Source: CASICS01 sp045564455 (GTDB lineage: Bacteria; Pseudomonadota; Gammaproteobacteria; Magnimaribacterales; AG-339-G14). From it: a stretch of DNA of 64,000 nt. The notes beneath the pieces are model-generated. The model ran no database searches. It saw only the letters and a list, made by a program, of their open reading frames with translations, and had not been told where the DNA came from. This document shows, piece after piece, positions 17,170 through 25,863 of the stretch. A program made the translations under genes and the position numbers. How positions within the stretch are numbered: position 1 is the stretch's first letter; each line of letters begins with the position of its first letter. Location: the NCBI GenBank assembly GCA_045564455.1, contig JBJLHG010000002.1, forward strand, positions 434,001 through 498,000. The letters are read 5' to 3'.

Positions 17170-18328
17170 TATTGATTGAAATATATTCAGGAGTTAAATC
17201 AGAGCCAATTACTGTAAAGAAATTCTTTGAAGTTCCTAAAGAAATTTCTAAATTTATTCTCCTTTTTTTAAATTCTCTTTTGCCTTGAGACTCTTTATAT
17301 TTTTTCGATAAGTTGCCGCGCACTAAGACAGGATAATTTCCGATTTTTAACGATAATTTATTTATATCAAATTCCTTTATATTGGTATTTCCAGCAGCAA
17401 CAATTATTCTTCCCCAATTTGGATCTTCTCCGAAAGCTGCAGTTTTTACCAATGGCGAATTGGCAATTTTTAATGCTATTTTCTTGCAGTCGCTTTCTGA
17501 TGAAAGTCCTTTCACTTTAATTCTCAATAGTTTTGTTGAGCCTTCACCATCTAAAACAAGTTTTTCTGATAATTCGTTAAAAACAGAAAAAAGATCTTCC
17601 TCAATTTTTTTTAGTTTATTTTTACTGTTTATTTTATTAGTACCTGTAGATACTAAAATACTAGAGTCACTTGGTGATTGATCTCCATCAATGGAAATAG
17701 CATTAAAAGTTCTATCACATATTTTTTTGTGTAATTTATTTAATGAATTCTGAGATAAATTTAGGTCTGTAAAAATGTAACTCAGTGTAGTAGCCATATT
17801 AGGCTCAATCATTCCAACTCCCTTAGCTACACCGATAATATTATATTTTTTAGTACCAATTTTTTTAGAAATACGTACTAATTTAATTTTCGTGTCAGTA
17901 GTCATAATAGCCGATGCAAAATCAGACCAAGAATTCTTATTTAAATTTTTAAAACAGTCCTCGAAGGCTGGCATTAGTGACTTCATATCCAAAAGCTCTC
18001 CTACAACTCCTGTAGAAAATGGCAAAATCTGATTTGAAGACACACCAGATAAATCAGAGATTCTCTTAACTAATTTTTTAGTATCTAAAATCCCTTTTTT
18101 ACCAGTTGCGGCATTAGCATTGCCTGCATTTACGATGAGCAATTTTTTCCCACTCATTTTACTTTTAAACTGATCTAAACAAATTTGAACTGGAGCTGAT
18201 TTAAACTTATTAGAAGTAAAAAGGCCTGATATTTTTGCTTTAGAATTTAGCTCTACGATAGCAGTGTCTAATCGTTTTCCATATTTTGAATTTGTTGATG
18301 AGCAACCAATGCTAATTTCATTAATCAT
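17153..18328 (-). CDS. argJ: Bifunctional glutamate N-acetyltransferase/amino-acid acetyltransferase ArgJ
   Basis: A 391-residue enzyme of arginine synthesis that recycles the acetyl group from N-acetylornithine to glutamate. The self-cleavage site is in VGMIEPNMATTLS, between Ala179 and Thr180, with Thr180 as nucleophile of the beta subunit. Conserved VNAGNANAATG is at 66-76 and STGVVGE at 105-111. The C-terminal FGEDPNWGRIIVAAG is diagnostic. It follows secA with a one-base stop/start overlap, as in many gammaproteobacteria. Confidence 0.96.
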   Translation of the reverse strand: MINEISIGCSSTNSKYGKRLDTAIVELNSKAKISGLFTSNKFKSAPVQICLDQFKSKMSGKKLLIVNAGNANAATGKKGILDTKKLVKRISDLSGVSSNQILPFSTGVVGELLDMKSLMPAFEDCFKNLNKNSWSDFASAIMTTDTKIKLVRISKKIGTKKYNIIGVAKGVGMIEPNMATTLSYIFTDLNLSQNSLNKLHKKICDRTFNAISIDGDQSPSDSSILVSTGTNKINSKNKLKKIEEDLFSVFNELSEKLVLDGEGSTKLLRIKVKGLSSESDCKKIALKIANSPLVKTAAFGEDPNWGRIIVAAGNTNIKEFDINKLSLKIGNYPVLVRGNLSKKYKESQGKREFKKRRINLEISLGTSKNFFTVIGSDLTPEYISINSDYRS

Positions 18329-20946
18329 TATCTTTTTTTCCTATTTGCTTTAGCTTGCATTCTTCTTAATTTTCTATTTCCTTCAACATTTTGATTAGAC
18401 GTTTTATTTCTAGGAATCTCTTTCTTTTTTTCCATTTCAAAGGCTGAAGGGGCATCAGGGTGGTTGGTTACAATATTTTTTGAAGAAGGGCTAGATATTT
18501 TAGAACTTTCGTCAGCTGTAACTCTTACCTTTGATAGATACCTAATTGAATCTTCTTTAATTCTATCTAAAAAAGCTTGAAACATTTCAAAGGATTCTCT
18601 TTTGTATTCAAGCCTAGGATCTTTTCCAGCGTAACTTCTAAAACCTATATTTTGTCTGAGATGTTCTAAAGCATTAATGTGATTCTTCCAAGATTGATCA
18701 ATGACCTGTAATACTATTTGTTTTTCGGCTTCTTTATAAATTTCCTCGTTGCTTTGTATTTTTAACGAATATGATCTTTCTGCATTTTCTATGATGTCAT
18801 CAATTGATTTGGGTAAATCCAAATCAAATTTTTCTAAAATATTTTTAATATTTACTTCTATATCAAATTCATTTGATAAAACTTTATTGAGTTCTTCTAT
18901 TTCCCAATTAGCTTCTATTTCATTTTCAGGTATGTATTTATTGAATTGATTAGACAAGACATCTGCCCTCATAGTTCTTACCAAATCAGTTATGCTTTCA
19001 TCAAAGAGAATTTCTTTTCTTTGTTCATAAATTACTTGTCTTTGCTCATTTAGAACATCATCAAACTCTAAAATTCTTTTTCTAACATCAAAATTTCTTC
19101 CTTCAACTCTTCTTTGAGCTCTTTCTAGAGCATTTGTCAGCATTCTATGTTCTATGGCTTCTCCAGGCTGCATTCCGCCTATAGACTTCATTAAATTTTT
19201 CATTCTATCTGGAGCAAATATTTGCATTAAAGGATCTTCTAAAGAGACAAAAAATTGAGTCGACCCAGGATCTCCTTGCCTGGCACATCTTCCTCTTAGT
19301 TGATTATCTATACGTCTTGATTCATGTCTTTCTGTACCTATTACATGAAGTCCTCCAAGTGATATTACTTTTTCTTTATCTTCTTGCGATTCAGGAAGAC
19401 CTCCTAAAACTATATCTGTTCCTCTTCCTGCCATATTAGTTGCAATGGTTACAGATCCCTTTCTGCCTGCTTGGGCAATAATTTCAGCTTCTTGTTCATT
19501 TTGCCTTGCATTCAGGACTCGATGTTCAATGCTTTTTTCTTTTAATCTTTTAGAAATTAGTTCCGAGGCTTCGACCGAAATGGTTCCTACTAAAATTGGA
19601 TTACCTTTTGAGTGAAAATCTTGAATATTCTGAACAACGGCATTATATTTTTCGTCAATTGAAAGATAGATTTTATCTTCGCCATCTTTTCTAGCCATTG
19701 GGAGATTAGTAGGAACGGAGACTGTATCTAATGCATAGATTTCTTCAAATTCTTCAGCTTCTGTTTTTGCAGTTCCTGTCATGCCAGACAAAACTTCAAA
19801 CATTCTAAAAAAGTTTTGAAAAGTAGTAGATGCTAAGGTTTGGCTTTCAACTTGAATATCTAATCCTTCTTTCATTTCTAAGGCTTGATGTACTCCACCC
19901 GAAAGCCTTCTTCCAGGCATTGCTCTTCCAGTATTTGTATCTATAAGAACAATTTTTCTTTCATTAACGAGGTAGTCGGTATCTTTTTGAAACAATAAAT
20001 TTGCTCGGAGGATTGAAAGCAGCATGTCCAAAAGTTTTAAGTTTTCTGTAGCATATAACGTATCTTTTTCAGAAATTAGATCTTGCTCTCTAAAAGCATT
20101 TTCTACTTTTTCGTGTCCAAGATTGGTTAATTCAATTGATCTAGAAGCTAAGTCAATGACATAGTCTCCAGGTTTTTCAACGTCTCCTGAATCTGGATCT
20201 AAAAGCTCTTCACTGAGTTTTGGAGCAATAGATTTTAATTTTCTATATAAATTAGAATTATCTTCTGCAACACCACTAATAATTAAAGGTGTTCTAGCTT
20301 CATCTATCAAAATAGAATCGACTTCATCAACCACGGCGAAATAGGGGTCACGCATCGTTCTGTCTTCTTTTCGAAGAACCATATTATCTCTTAAGTAATC
20401 AAAACCAATTTCGTTATTAGTGACATAGACAACGTCTTTAGAGTAAGCCTCTTTTCGACTTAGTGGATCTAAACTTGATAAGACAAAGCCAACTTTCATC
20501 CCGAGGAATTCATATATAGGCTGCATCCACTTTGCATCTCTTTCTGCAAGATATTCATTTGCAGTGATGACCAAGGAGCTTTTTTCAGTTAAGGCCCTAA
20601 GATAGCAGGGAAGGGTTGCTACTAAAGTCTTGCCTTCACCAGTAGCCATTTCTGCAATCTTTCCTTCATTTAAGATTACTCCACCTAATATTTGGCAATC
20701 ATAATGTCTTAGTTTGATAGTTCTTCTGCTAGATTCTCTAACAGCTGCATAGGCTTCTGGTAATAAGTTTATTAACTCCTCACCTTCATTAAGCCTAGAT
20801 TTAAATTCTTTGGTTTTGTTCTTTAGCTCTTCATCTGAAAGCGATTCAAATAAAGCTTCCAAATTATTAACTGCGAAAAGAAGATTATTAGCGTTCTTCA
20901 ATGCCTTTTTATCTTTGTTGCCGAATATGAAATTCAAGAATGACAT
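18328..20946 (-). CDS. secA: Preprotein translocase ATPase SecA, lacking the zinc-binding tail
   Basis: An 872-residue motor that drives proteins through SecYEG. Walker A MATGEGKT is at 100-107; DEVDSILIDEARTPLIISG is the DEAD-box region, and TIATNMAGRGTDI with QLRGRCARQGDPGS are the second-domain motifs. E. coli SecA is 901 residues and ends in a Cys-Cys-Cys-His zinc finger that binds SecB. Here the end is basic (RKLRRMQAKANRKKR) with no cysteine cluster, so the SecB/ribosome-binding tail is absent. It starts 16 bases after lpxC. Confidence 0.97.
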   Translation of the reverse strand: MSFLNFIFGNKDKKALKNANNLLFAVNNLEALFESLSDEELKNKTKEFKSRLNEGEELINLLPEAYAAVRESSRRTIKLRHYDCQILGGVILNEGKIAEMATGEGKTLVATLPCYLRALTEKSSLVITANEYLAERDAKWMQPIYEFLGMKVGFVLSSLDPLSRKEAYSKDVVYVTNNEIGFDYLRDNMVLRKEDRTMRDPYFAVVDEVDSILIDEARTPLIISGVAEDNSNLYRKLKSIAPKLSEELLDPDSGDVEKPGDYVIDLASRSIELTNLGHEKVENAFREQDLISEKDTLYATENLKLLDMLLSILRANLLFQKDTDYLVNERKIVLIDTNTGRAMPGRRLSGGVHQALEMKEGLDIQVESQTLASTTFQNFFRMFEVLSGMTGTAKTEAEEFEEIYALDTVSVPTNLPMARKDGEDKIYLSIDEKYNAVVQNIQDFHSKGNPILVGTISVEASELISKRLKEKSIEHRVLNARQNEQEAEIIAQAGRKGSVTIATNMAGRGTDIVLGGLPESQEDKEKVISLGGLHVIGTERHESRRIDNQLRGRCARQGDPGSTQFFVSLEDPLMQIFAPDRMKNLMKSIGGMQPGEAIEHRMLTNALERAQRRVEGRNFDVRKRILEFDDVLNEQRQVIYEQRKEILFDESITDLVRTMRADVLSNQFNKYIPENEIEANWEIEELNKVLSNEFDIEVNIKNILEKFDLDLPKSIDDIIENAERSYSLKIQSNEEIYKEAEKQIVLQVIDQSWKNHINALEHLRQNIGFRSYAGKDPRLEYKRESFEMFQAFLDRIKEDSIRYLSKVRVTADESSKISSPSSKNIVTNHPDAPSAFEMEKKKEIPRNKTSNQNVEGNRKLRRMQAKANRKKR

Positions 20947-20962
20947 ATGTGAGTGTTGTTCT

Positions 20963-21883
20963 TTAACCTGAACTAGGATCTATTATAGGCTCGATGTATC
21001 TTATTTCTGGCGCATCACCATCCGAAGAAATGACTTCCCAAGCATCTGGAACCTCTAATAATCTTTTCAAGAGAAGATTGTTTAAAGTATGGCCAGATTT
21101 ATAGCCTTCAAACTCTGCAACAATATTATATTGAAGCAAGTATAGGTCTCCGATTACATCTAAAATTTTATGCTTCACAAGCTCCTCGCTTGATCTTAGG
21201 CCATCCTCGTTTAATATTTCTTCATCACCTATCACAACGGCATTTCTTTCACTGCCCCCCAAAGCTAAATTATTTTCTTTGAGATAATTAACTTCGCTCA
21301 TGAAGCCGAAAGTTCTAGCTCGAGAAATTTCTTTCAAAAAAGTAGTCGAGTTAAAATCTACTGTAGAAGTATTGTTGTATTTTTTATGCTTTTCATTTTC
21401 ATATTCAAGAGCATATGTAACTTTGAAACCATTGTATGGAGCTAATTTCGCATATGCACCATCGGGAGTTTCGACCTTTATCTCTTCTTTTATTTTGATA
21501 AATTTTTTCGGCCTAGATTGTTGCTTAATGCCTGCTGATTGAATTAAGAATACAAAGGGACTAGCGCTCCCATCCATAATAGGAACTTCCATATCATCCA
21601 CCTCAACCACTACATTATCTATGCCCAATCCAGCAAAAGCAGACATTAGATGTTCAATAGTAGCTATTTGTATTTCTCCATCTACTAAAGTAGTTGCAAG
21701 TGTAGTTGCGCCAACGTTATTAACTATGGCTTTGATTTCAATTTGGGGGTCTAAATCTATTCTTCTGAAAATTATTCCTGTGTCTTCTTCAGCGGGGAAT
21801 AAATTTAACTTAATTTGTCTTCCAGAGTGAAGCCCAACACCTGTAGCTTTGATGGGATTTGTTAAGGTTCTTTGAACTAACAT
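20963..21883 (-). CDS. lpxC: UDP-3-O-acyl-N-acetylglucosamine deacetylase
   Basis: A 306-residue zinc deacetylase, the committed step of lipid A synthesis, close to the normal 305. The zinc ligand His78 is in TIEHLMSAFAGLGIDN, and the second ligand pair is in VKHKILDVIGD (His and Asp four apart). The catalytic Glu77 precedes His78, and the loop with GHTLNNLLLKRLL is at the C-terminal end. Its presence implies a lipopolysaccharide outer membrane. The usual ftsZ partner is not adjacent; it sits between rlmB and secA. Confidence 0.97.
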   Translation of the reverse strand: MLVQRTLTNPIKATGVGLHSGRQIKLNLFPAEEDTGIIFRRIDLDPQIEIKAIVNNVGATTLATTLVDGEIQIATIEHLMSAFAGLGIDNVVVEVDDMEVPIMDGSASPFVFLIQSAGIKQQSRPKKFIKIKEEIKVETPDGAYAKLAPYNGFKVTYALEYENEKHKKYNNTSTVDFNSTTFLKEISRARTFGFMSEVNYLKENNLALGGSERNAVVIGDEEILNEDGLRSSEELVKHKILDVIGDLYLLQYNIVAEFEGYKSGHTLNNLLLKRLLEVPDAWEVISSDGDAPEIRYIEPIIDPSSG

Positions 21884-21888
21884 AATTT

Positions 21889-22596
21889 CTAAATGACCAT
21901 TCTTTGTTTTTTAGCTTCGAATAGAATAACAGAAGTAGCATTGGAGACGTTAAGGCTTTCTAGCTTACTATCTATAGGAATCTTAATCATTTCGTCTGCT
22001 TCTTTTTCTAACAATGGTTGAATTCCTTTATCTTCTGATCCAAAAATAAAAGCCATAGAACCAGTTAAATCTGCATCATAATAATTGTTATTTGCTTTTT
22101 CTGAACAAGCAATGACCTGAACAAAGTTTTCCTTTAGGTATTTTACGGTATTTCTAAGATTACTTACCACTATAAGGGGTAATAATTCTGAAGCACCTTT
22201 TGATACTTCTCTAACAGAGGTCGAGAGGTGACAAGCTCTTTTTTTTGGGACGATCACAGCATCTACATTAGCTCCTAATGAAGTTCTTAAAATAGAACCT
22301 AAATTCTGAGGATCTGTTATGTGGTCTAATATTAGAATAAAAGGATTTTTTTTATCTACTAAAATCTTTTCTAAATAGTTTATGTCTTCTATTTCTTTTG
22401 GAAAATATAAAGCCTCTATTCTTAACGCATTATTAAAAGTAATTTTAACGTTATTTTTTGAAGCTAAAGCAATTATCTGAGAAATTTTTTTTTCTTGTTT
22501 TTTATCAGCCAAAGAGATACTTTCTATCTTATCAGGATCATTCTCTAATATAGTTTTTATAAAATTAATATCTCTAGTTTTTAGACTTCTGTTCAT
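21889..22596 (-). CDS. rlmB: 23S rRNA 2'-O-ribose methyltransferase RlmB
   Basis: A 235-residue SPOUT (TrmH) methyltransferase that methylates G2251 of 23S rRNA in E. coli. Motif 1 is DHITDPQNLGSILRTS, motif 2 is FIFGSEDKGI and motif 3 IPIDSKLESLNVSNATSVIL, which forms the trefoil-knot SAM site. The N-terminal ribosome-binding domain (about residues 1-75) is shortened against E. coli (243 total). It follows rnr after 3 bases, the classic rnr-rlmB pair. Confidence 0.94.
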   Translation of the reverse strand: MNRSLKTRDINFIKTILENDPDKIESISLADKKQEKKISQIIALASKNNVKITFNNALRIEALYFPKEIEDINYLEKILVDKKNPFILILDHITDPQNLGSILRTSLGANVDAVIVPKKRACHLSTSVREVSKGASELLPLIVVSNLRNTVKYLKENFVQVIACSEKANNNYYDADLTGSMAFIFGSEDKGIQPLLEKEADEMIKIPIDSKLESLNVSNATSVILFEAKKQRMVI

Positions 22597-22599
22597 GGA

Positions 22600-24528
22600 T
22601 TAGGCCATTATAAGATTAACTCTACCTTTGTATGATTCAACTGAATGAATTTTCACTTTTAAATTATCTCCTATGGAAATAGATCTTTTAGATCTTGCAG
22701 ATTTCATAGACATAGTGGATTCTTCAAAATTAAAAAAGTCTTTTTTGCTTAATTTACTAACATGAATAAACCCTTCAATATTTAGATTTTCTAATTTTAC
22801 AAATATGCCAAATTCAAAGGCAGAAACCATAACACCATTAAATTCTTTTCCTATATAGTTTTCCGCACATTTACACCTAAGAAATTTTTCTGCTTTTCGA
22901 CAAGTTTTTTCGGCTCTTCTATCTTTTTCTGATACTTCTTCAGCAATTTCATTAACTAAATCCCTAGAATAGAAGAATTCATTACTTTTACTAAACTTCT
23001 TACTGCTTTTAGATGTATTTAAATTTTGTCTGATTAGCTCTTTAAGACCTCTATGAACAACTAAATCGGCGTACCTTCTAATGGGAGATGTAAAGTGAGT
23101 ATATTTATCCAAAGACAAAGCAAAATGCGATGTTTCCAAGGCATCGTATCGTGCAAGAGACATACTTCTTAAAATCTGTATATTGATAATTTCTTTATTT
23201 TTTTTATTTTCTGCTGCTTTTAACCAGCTAGCTATGTTCTCTCTTATTTTAGGAGAATTCATATTGTTAGTTATTTGACGACTTGTTAAAAAATCTTTCA
23301 AATTAGAGATTTTTAATGGATCTGGTTTTTCATGAGATCTAAACAATGAGGGAATTTTAGCTTTATGAAGAAGTTCAGCAGCGCAAACATTTGCAAGAAT
23401 CATACATTCCTCAACTAATTGATGGGCATGATTTCTTGCAGTTAAGCCAAATTTTTTAATACGATTATTTTTATCAGATATAGGATTATATTCAGGAAGA
23501 TCAAAATCGATAGCAAGTCTTTTTTTTCTTTTTTCATGAAGCAAGCGATAGATTTTTTCTAAAGCAGTAATACTGTTGTTTACTTCTGAACTCAAAGAAG
23601 GCTTGTCGAGTTCAAATTGTTTTCCAATTTTTTCATATGTAAGTCTGGCTTGGGATCGGATAATGGAATTAAATATTTCATAATTTTTTATAACACCATC
23701 TTTATCAAGAGTTATTTCGCAAGACATAGTCAGTCTGTCTTCATTCGGACGTAATGAGCATAAATCGTTAGATAGTTTTTCAGGCAGCATTGGAATTACT
23801 TTATGATTAAAATAAACAGAGGTAGCCCTGTTTTTTGCTTCTAAATCTAAAGGAGAGTTAAACTTAACGAACTCTGCTACGTCAGCGATAGCGACTATTA
23901 ATTTGAAATTATTTTTATTTTCAGACGCGAATAATGCGTCATCAAAGTCTTTAGCTGTTTGACCATCAATAGTTACAAAGCTAAGATTTCTAAGATCTCT
24001 TCTTAAAGACTCATTGGAATCTAGGAAAGAAGAATCTAGTCTATTAGTCTGACCTATAACATCTTTAGGCCAATCTACAGGAATATCAGAACCACTTAAG
24101 GCCATTTCCGAGGCTTCTTCAAATGGATTTTCAAATCTTTTTGTATCAATTAACCTAGCAGTTGGTTTGAATTTTAAAGAAGGTTGTTTGATGATTTTTG
24201 CATTATAGATATCACCAATCTTTTTTGATTTAGAAACCTTTGAGTCGATAATTATATTAAGATGATATGACCCATCTACTGAATTTAGACAATATTTCTT
24301 TTTCTGAAAATCTAATATACCTTTTACTTCTTTAGTATTTCTTTCGATTACTTCTATGATTTTTGCTCTGTCACTTGCCTTAATAATACATTTAACTTTA
24401 TCTCCAGGAAAAACTTTAAACATTTCGCGTTTAGGCAGACTGTATGACTTATCACCAGAGGCCTTCAAAAACCCTTTTCCAGAGTTGTTCAGGTATACAG
24501 TTCCATCGACTAAATCTTTTTTTCCCAT
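22600..24528 (-). CDS. rnr: Ribonuclease R, shortened
   Basis: A 642-residue 3'-5' exoribonuclease. The RNB catalytic motif is DGQTAKDFDDALFA with the metal-binding aspartates, followed by IADVAEFV, MLPEKLSNDLCSLRP and a C-terminal S1 domain (GVMVSAFEFGIFVKLENL). The usual N-terminal helix-turn-helix is missing; the protein starts almost directly with a cold-shock-like domain (DGTVYLNNSGKGFL). The lysine-rich tail of E. coli RNase R (813 residues) is also missing. RNase II has a similar length, but the link to rlmB supports RNase R. Confidence 0.9.
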   Translation of the reverse strand: MGKKDLVDGTVYLNNSGKGFLKASGDKSYSLPKREMFKVFPGDKVKCIIKASDRAKIIEVIERNTKEVKGILDFQKKKYCLNSVDGSYHLNIIIDSKVSKSKKIGDIYNAKIIKQPSLKFKPTARLIDTKRFENPFEEASEMALSGSDIPVDWPKDVIGQTNRLDSSFLDSNESLRRDLRNLSFVTIDGQTAKDFDDALFASENKNNFKLIVAIADVAEFVKFNSPLDLEAKNRATSVYFNHKVIPMLPEKLSNDLCSLRPNEDRLTMSCEITLDKDGVIKNYEIFNSIIRSQARLTYEKIGKQFELDKPSLSSEVNNSITALEKIYRLLHEKRKKRLAIDFDLPEYNPISDKNNRIKKFGLTARNHAHQLVEECMILANVCAAELLHKAKIPSLFRSHEKPDPLKISNLKDFLTSRQITNNMNSPKIRENIASWLKAAENKKNKEIINIQILRSMSLARYDALETSHFALSLDKYTHFTSPIRRYADLVVHRGLKELIRQNLNTSKSSKKFSKSNEFFYSRDLVNEIAEEVSEKDRRAEKTCRKAEKFLRCKCAENYIGKEFNGVMVSAFEFGIFVKLENLNIEGFIHVSKLSKKDFFNFEESTMSMKSARSKRSISIGDNLKVKIHSVESYKGRVNLIMA

Positions 24529-24607
24529 TTTTTAAGAGTATAATTTGTTAGATTATGAAGTATTAACCAACTTTAAGGTTGTTTGTTGATAAATAATATA
24601 AAAGCAT

Positions 24608-25090
24608 ATGAAATTAAGCACGCCGGATATAAGCGATAAATATCCTCTGTTGAAGTTTTTAAACATCCAATTTAAAAGTTTTGGATCTAAGCATTCGTTT
24701 CATGGGGAAATAATCACTGCAATTTGCCCAGAAGATAATTCTCAAGTTAAAAAAATACTTGCTCAATCAGGTTCAAATAAAGTTCTCATAGTTGATGGCC
24801 AAGCTAGTTTTAAAGTCGCTTTGTTGGGAGATATGATCGCTGAAGAAGCTCAAAAAAACGAATGGTCTGGAGTTGTTATCAATGGATGCGTTAGAGATAT
24901 AGAAATTCTTTCTGAAATAGATTTGGGAATTTTTGCTTTAGGAGCTGTTCCAAGAAAAAGTGAAAAGTTAGATAGAGGCAGTTTAAATGAAGACATTAGA
25001 ATAGGGGATATTCAGATTTCTTCTGGCCAATGGGTGTACGCAGATAAAAACGGCGTTATCATTTCCGATGATAAATTGGAGATAGATTGA
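24608..25090 (+). CDS. rraA: Ribonuclease E activity regulator RraA
   Basis: A 160-residue protein of the RraA/DlpA family, the same length as E. coli RraA (161). Signature segments are LIVDGQASFKVALLGDMIAEEA, WSGVVINGCVRDIEIL and the C-terminal GDWVYADxDGV-type run seen as GQWVYADKNGVIIS. Homologues bind RNase E and restrain RNA decay; some family members are aldolases instead, and RraA itself lacks that activity. It is divergent from rnr with 79 bases between them and overlaps the next gene by 4 bases (TTGA). Confidence 0.94.
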   Translation: MKLSTPDISDKYPLLKFLNIQFKSFGSKHSFHGEIITAICPEDNSQVKKILAQSGSNKVLIVDGQASFKVALLGDMIAEEAQKNEWSGVVINGCVRDIEILSEIDLGIFALGAVPRKSEKLDRGSLNEDIRIGDIQISSGQWVYADKNGVIISDDKLEID

Positions 25091-25452
25091 GGTCAGTCAA
25101 ATATTTTTTGCTTTTAGCCGGAATATTTTATTTATCTATTTCTATATTTCAAATTTCTGCTGTTGCAGATGCACTCGCATTTATACTGATGATTGAGAAT
25201 ACTTTTTTAGAAGGAGTATTGTTTATTGTTTCATTATTTATAACTTTCACACCCATCCTTGGACCTGTCTTAGGAATTATCGGAGCAACCTTTGTCTGGG
25301 AATGGAATTTTATCTTCTCTTTGCTATTATTTTTATGGCCTTACCTTTTTGGAGGATTAGTTTGGAAGATTTCTAGATCCAAAAACCAAAACAAAAATGA
25401 AAAGAATCATGATGCAGAAGAGGCTGAGATAATAGAAGAATGGAAAAGGTAA
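25087..25452 (+). CDS. Small membrane protein of unknown function
   Basis: A 121-residue protein with three likely membrane helices, at about 7-24, 39-66 and 72-95, and a charged, soluble C-terminal tail (KNQNKNEKNHDAEEAEIIEEWKR). It begins at TTG overlapping the rraA stop, which implies coupled translation; no in-frame ATG lies near. I recognise no family. It ends 13 bases from the convergent NTF2-like gene without an obvious terminator. Confidence 0.65.
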   Translation: MRSVKYFLLLAGIFYLSISIFQISAVADALAFILMIENTFLEGVLFIVSLFITFTPILGPVLGIIGATFVWEWNFIFSLLLFLWPYLFGGLVWKISRSKNQNKNEKNHDAEEAEIIEEWKR

Positions 25453-25465
25453 GTTTTTTTAAGAC

Positions 25466-25852
25466 TTAGGATATTTTTTCTAGAGTGCCACCCATAAATT
25501 CATGAATGATCTGCACTCCTTTAAGTGGTCTAATAAAAACTCGAAACTCTGTTATCTTATTTTCTTTATTCCATGAGATAAGATCGACTCCATTGATTTT
25601 TATATCATTAATTTCTAGTTCAAATTCAAGACAAGCATTTTGTTCGAGAATAAGTTCTTTAGTATAGGAAAAAGAATCTACCCCAAAAACTAAAGCAGCA
25701 GCAGTTAAATATTTTTGTGTTATTTTTTTCCCTTTCTGAGGGGAGAAAACCACCGGAGAATAAAAAATACAGTTTTCGTCAAGAATATCTGAAAGTAAAT
25801 CAGTGTTACCTGATTTTACTATTTCATGCCATTTTTCAATCGGATTAGTCAT
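25466..25852 (-). CDS. NTF2-like/SnoaL-like domain protein
   Basis: A 128-residue protein with the pattern of the SnoaL-like/NTF2 fold: IEKWHEIVKSGNTDLLSDILDENCIFYSPV at the start and a sheet-forming FELEINDIKINGVDLISWNKENKITEFRVFIRP later. The ATG at 25852 is preferred; an in-frame TTG at 25867 overlaps the upstream stop and is possible. The fold serves as isomerase, hydrolase or simple ligand pocket, so no reaction is assigned. It directly follows a membrane-anchored hydrolase gene and may act on the same compound. Confidence 0.75.
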   Translation of the reverse strand: MTNPIEKWHEIVKSGNTDLLSDILDENCIFYSPVVFSPQKGKKITQKYLTAAALVFGVDSFSYTKELILEQNACLEFELEINDIKINGVDLISWNKENKITEFRVFIRPLKGVQIIHEFMGGTLEKIS

Positions 25853-25863
25853 AAATTTATAGA

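Noticed and set aside
20950..20970. TTGTTCTTTAACC resembling boxA between lpxC and secA
   Set aside because: It lies on the strand opposite to the genes and includes the lpxC stop codon; no plus-strand transcript is expected.
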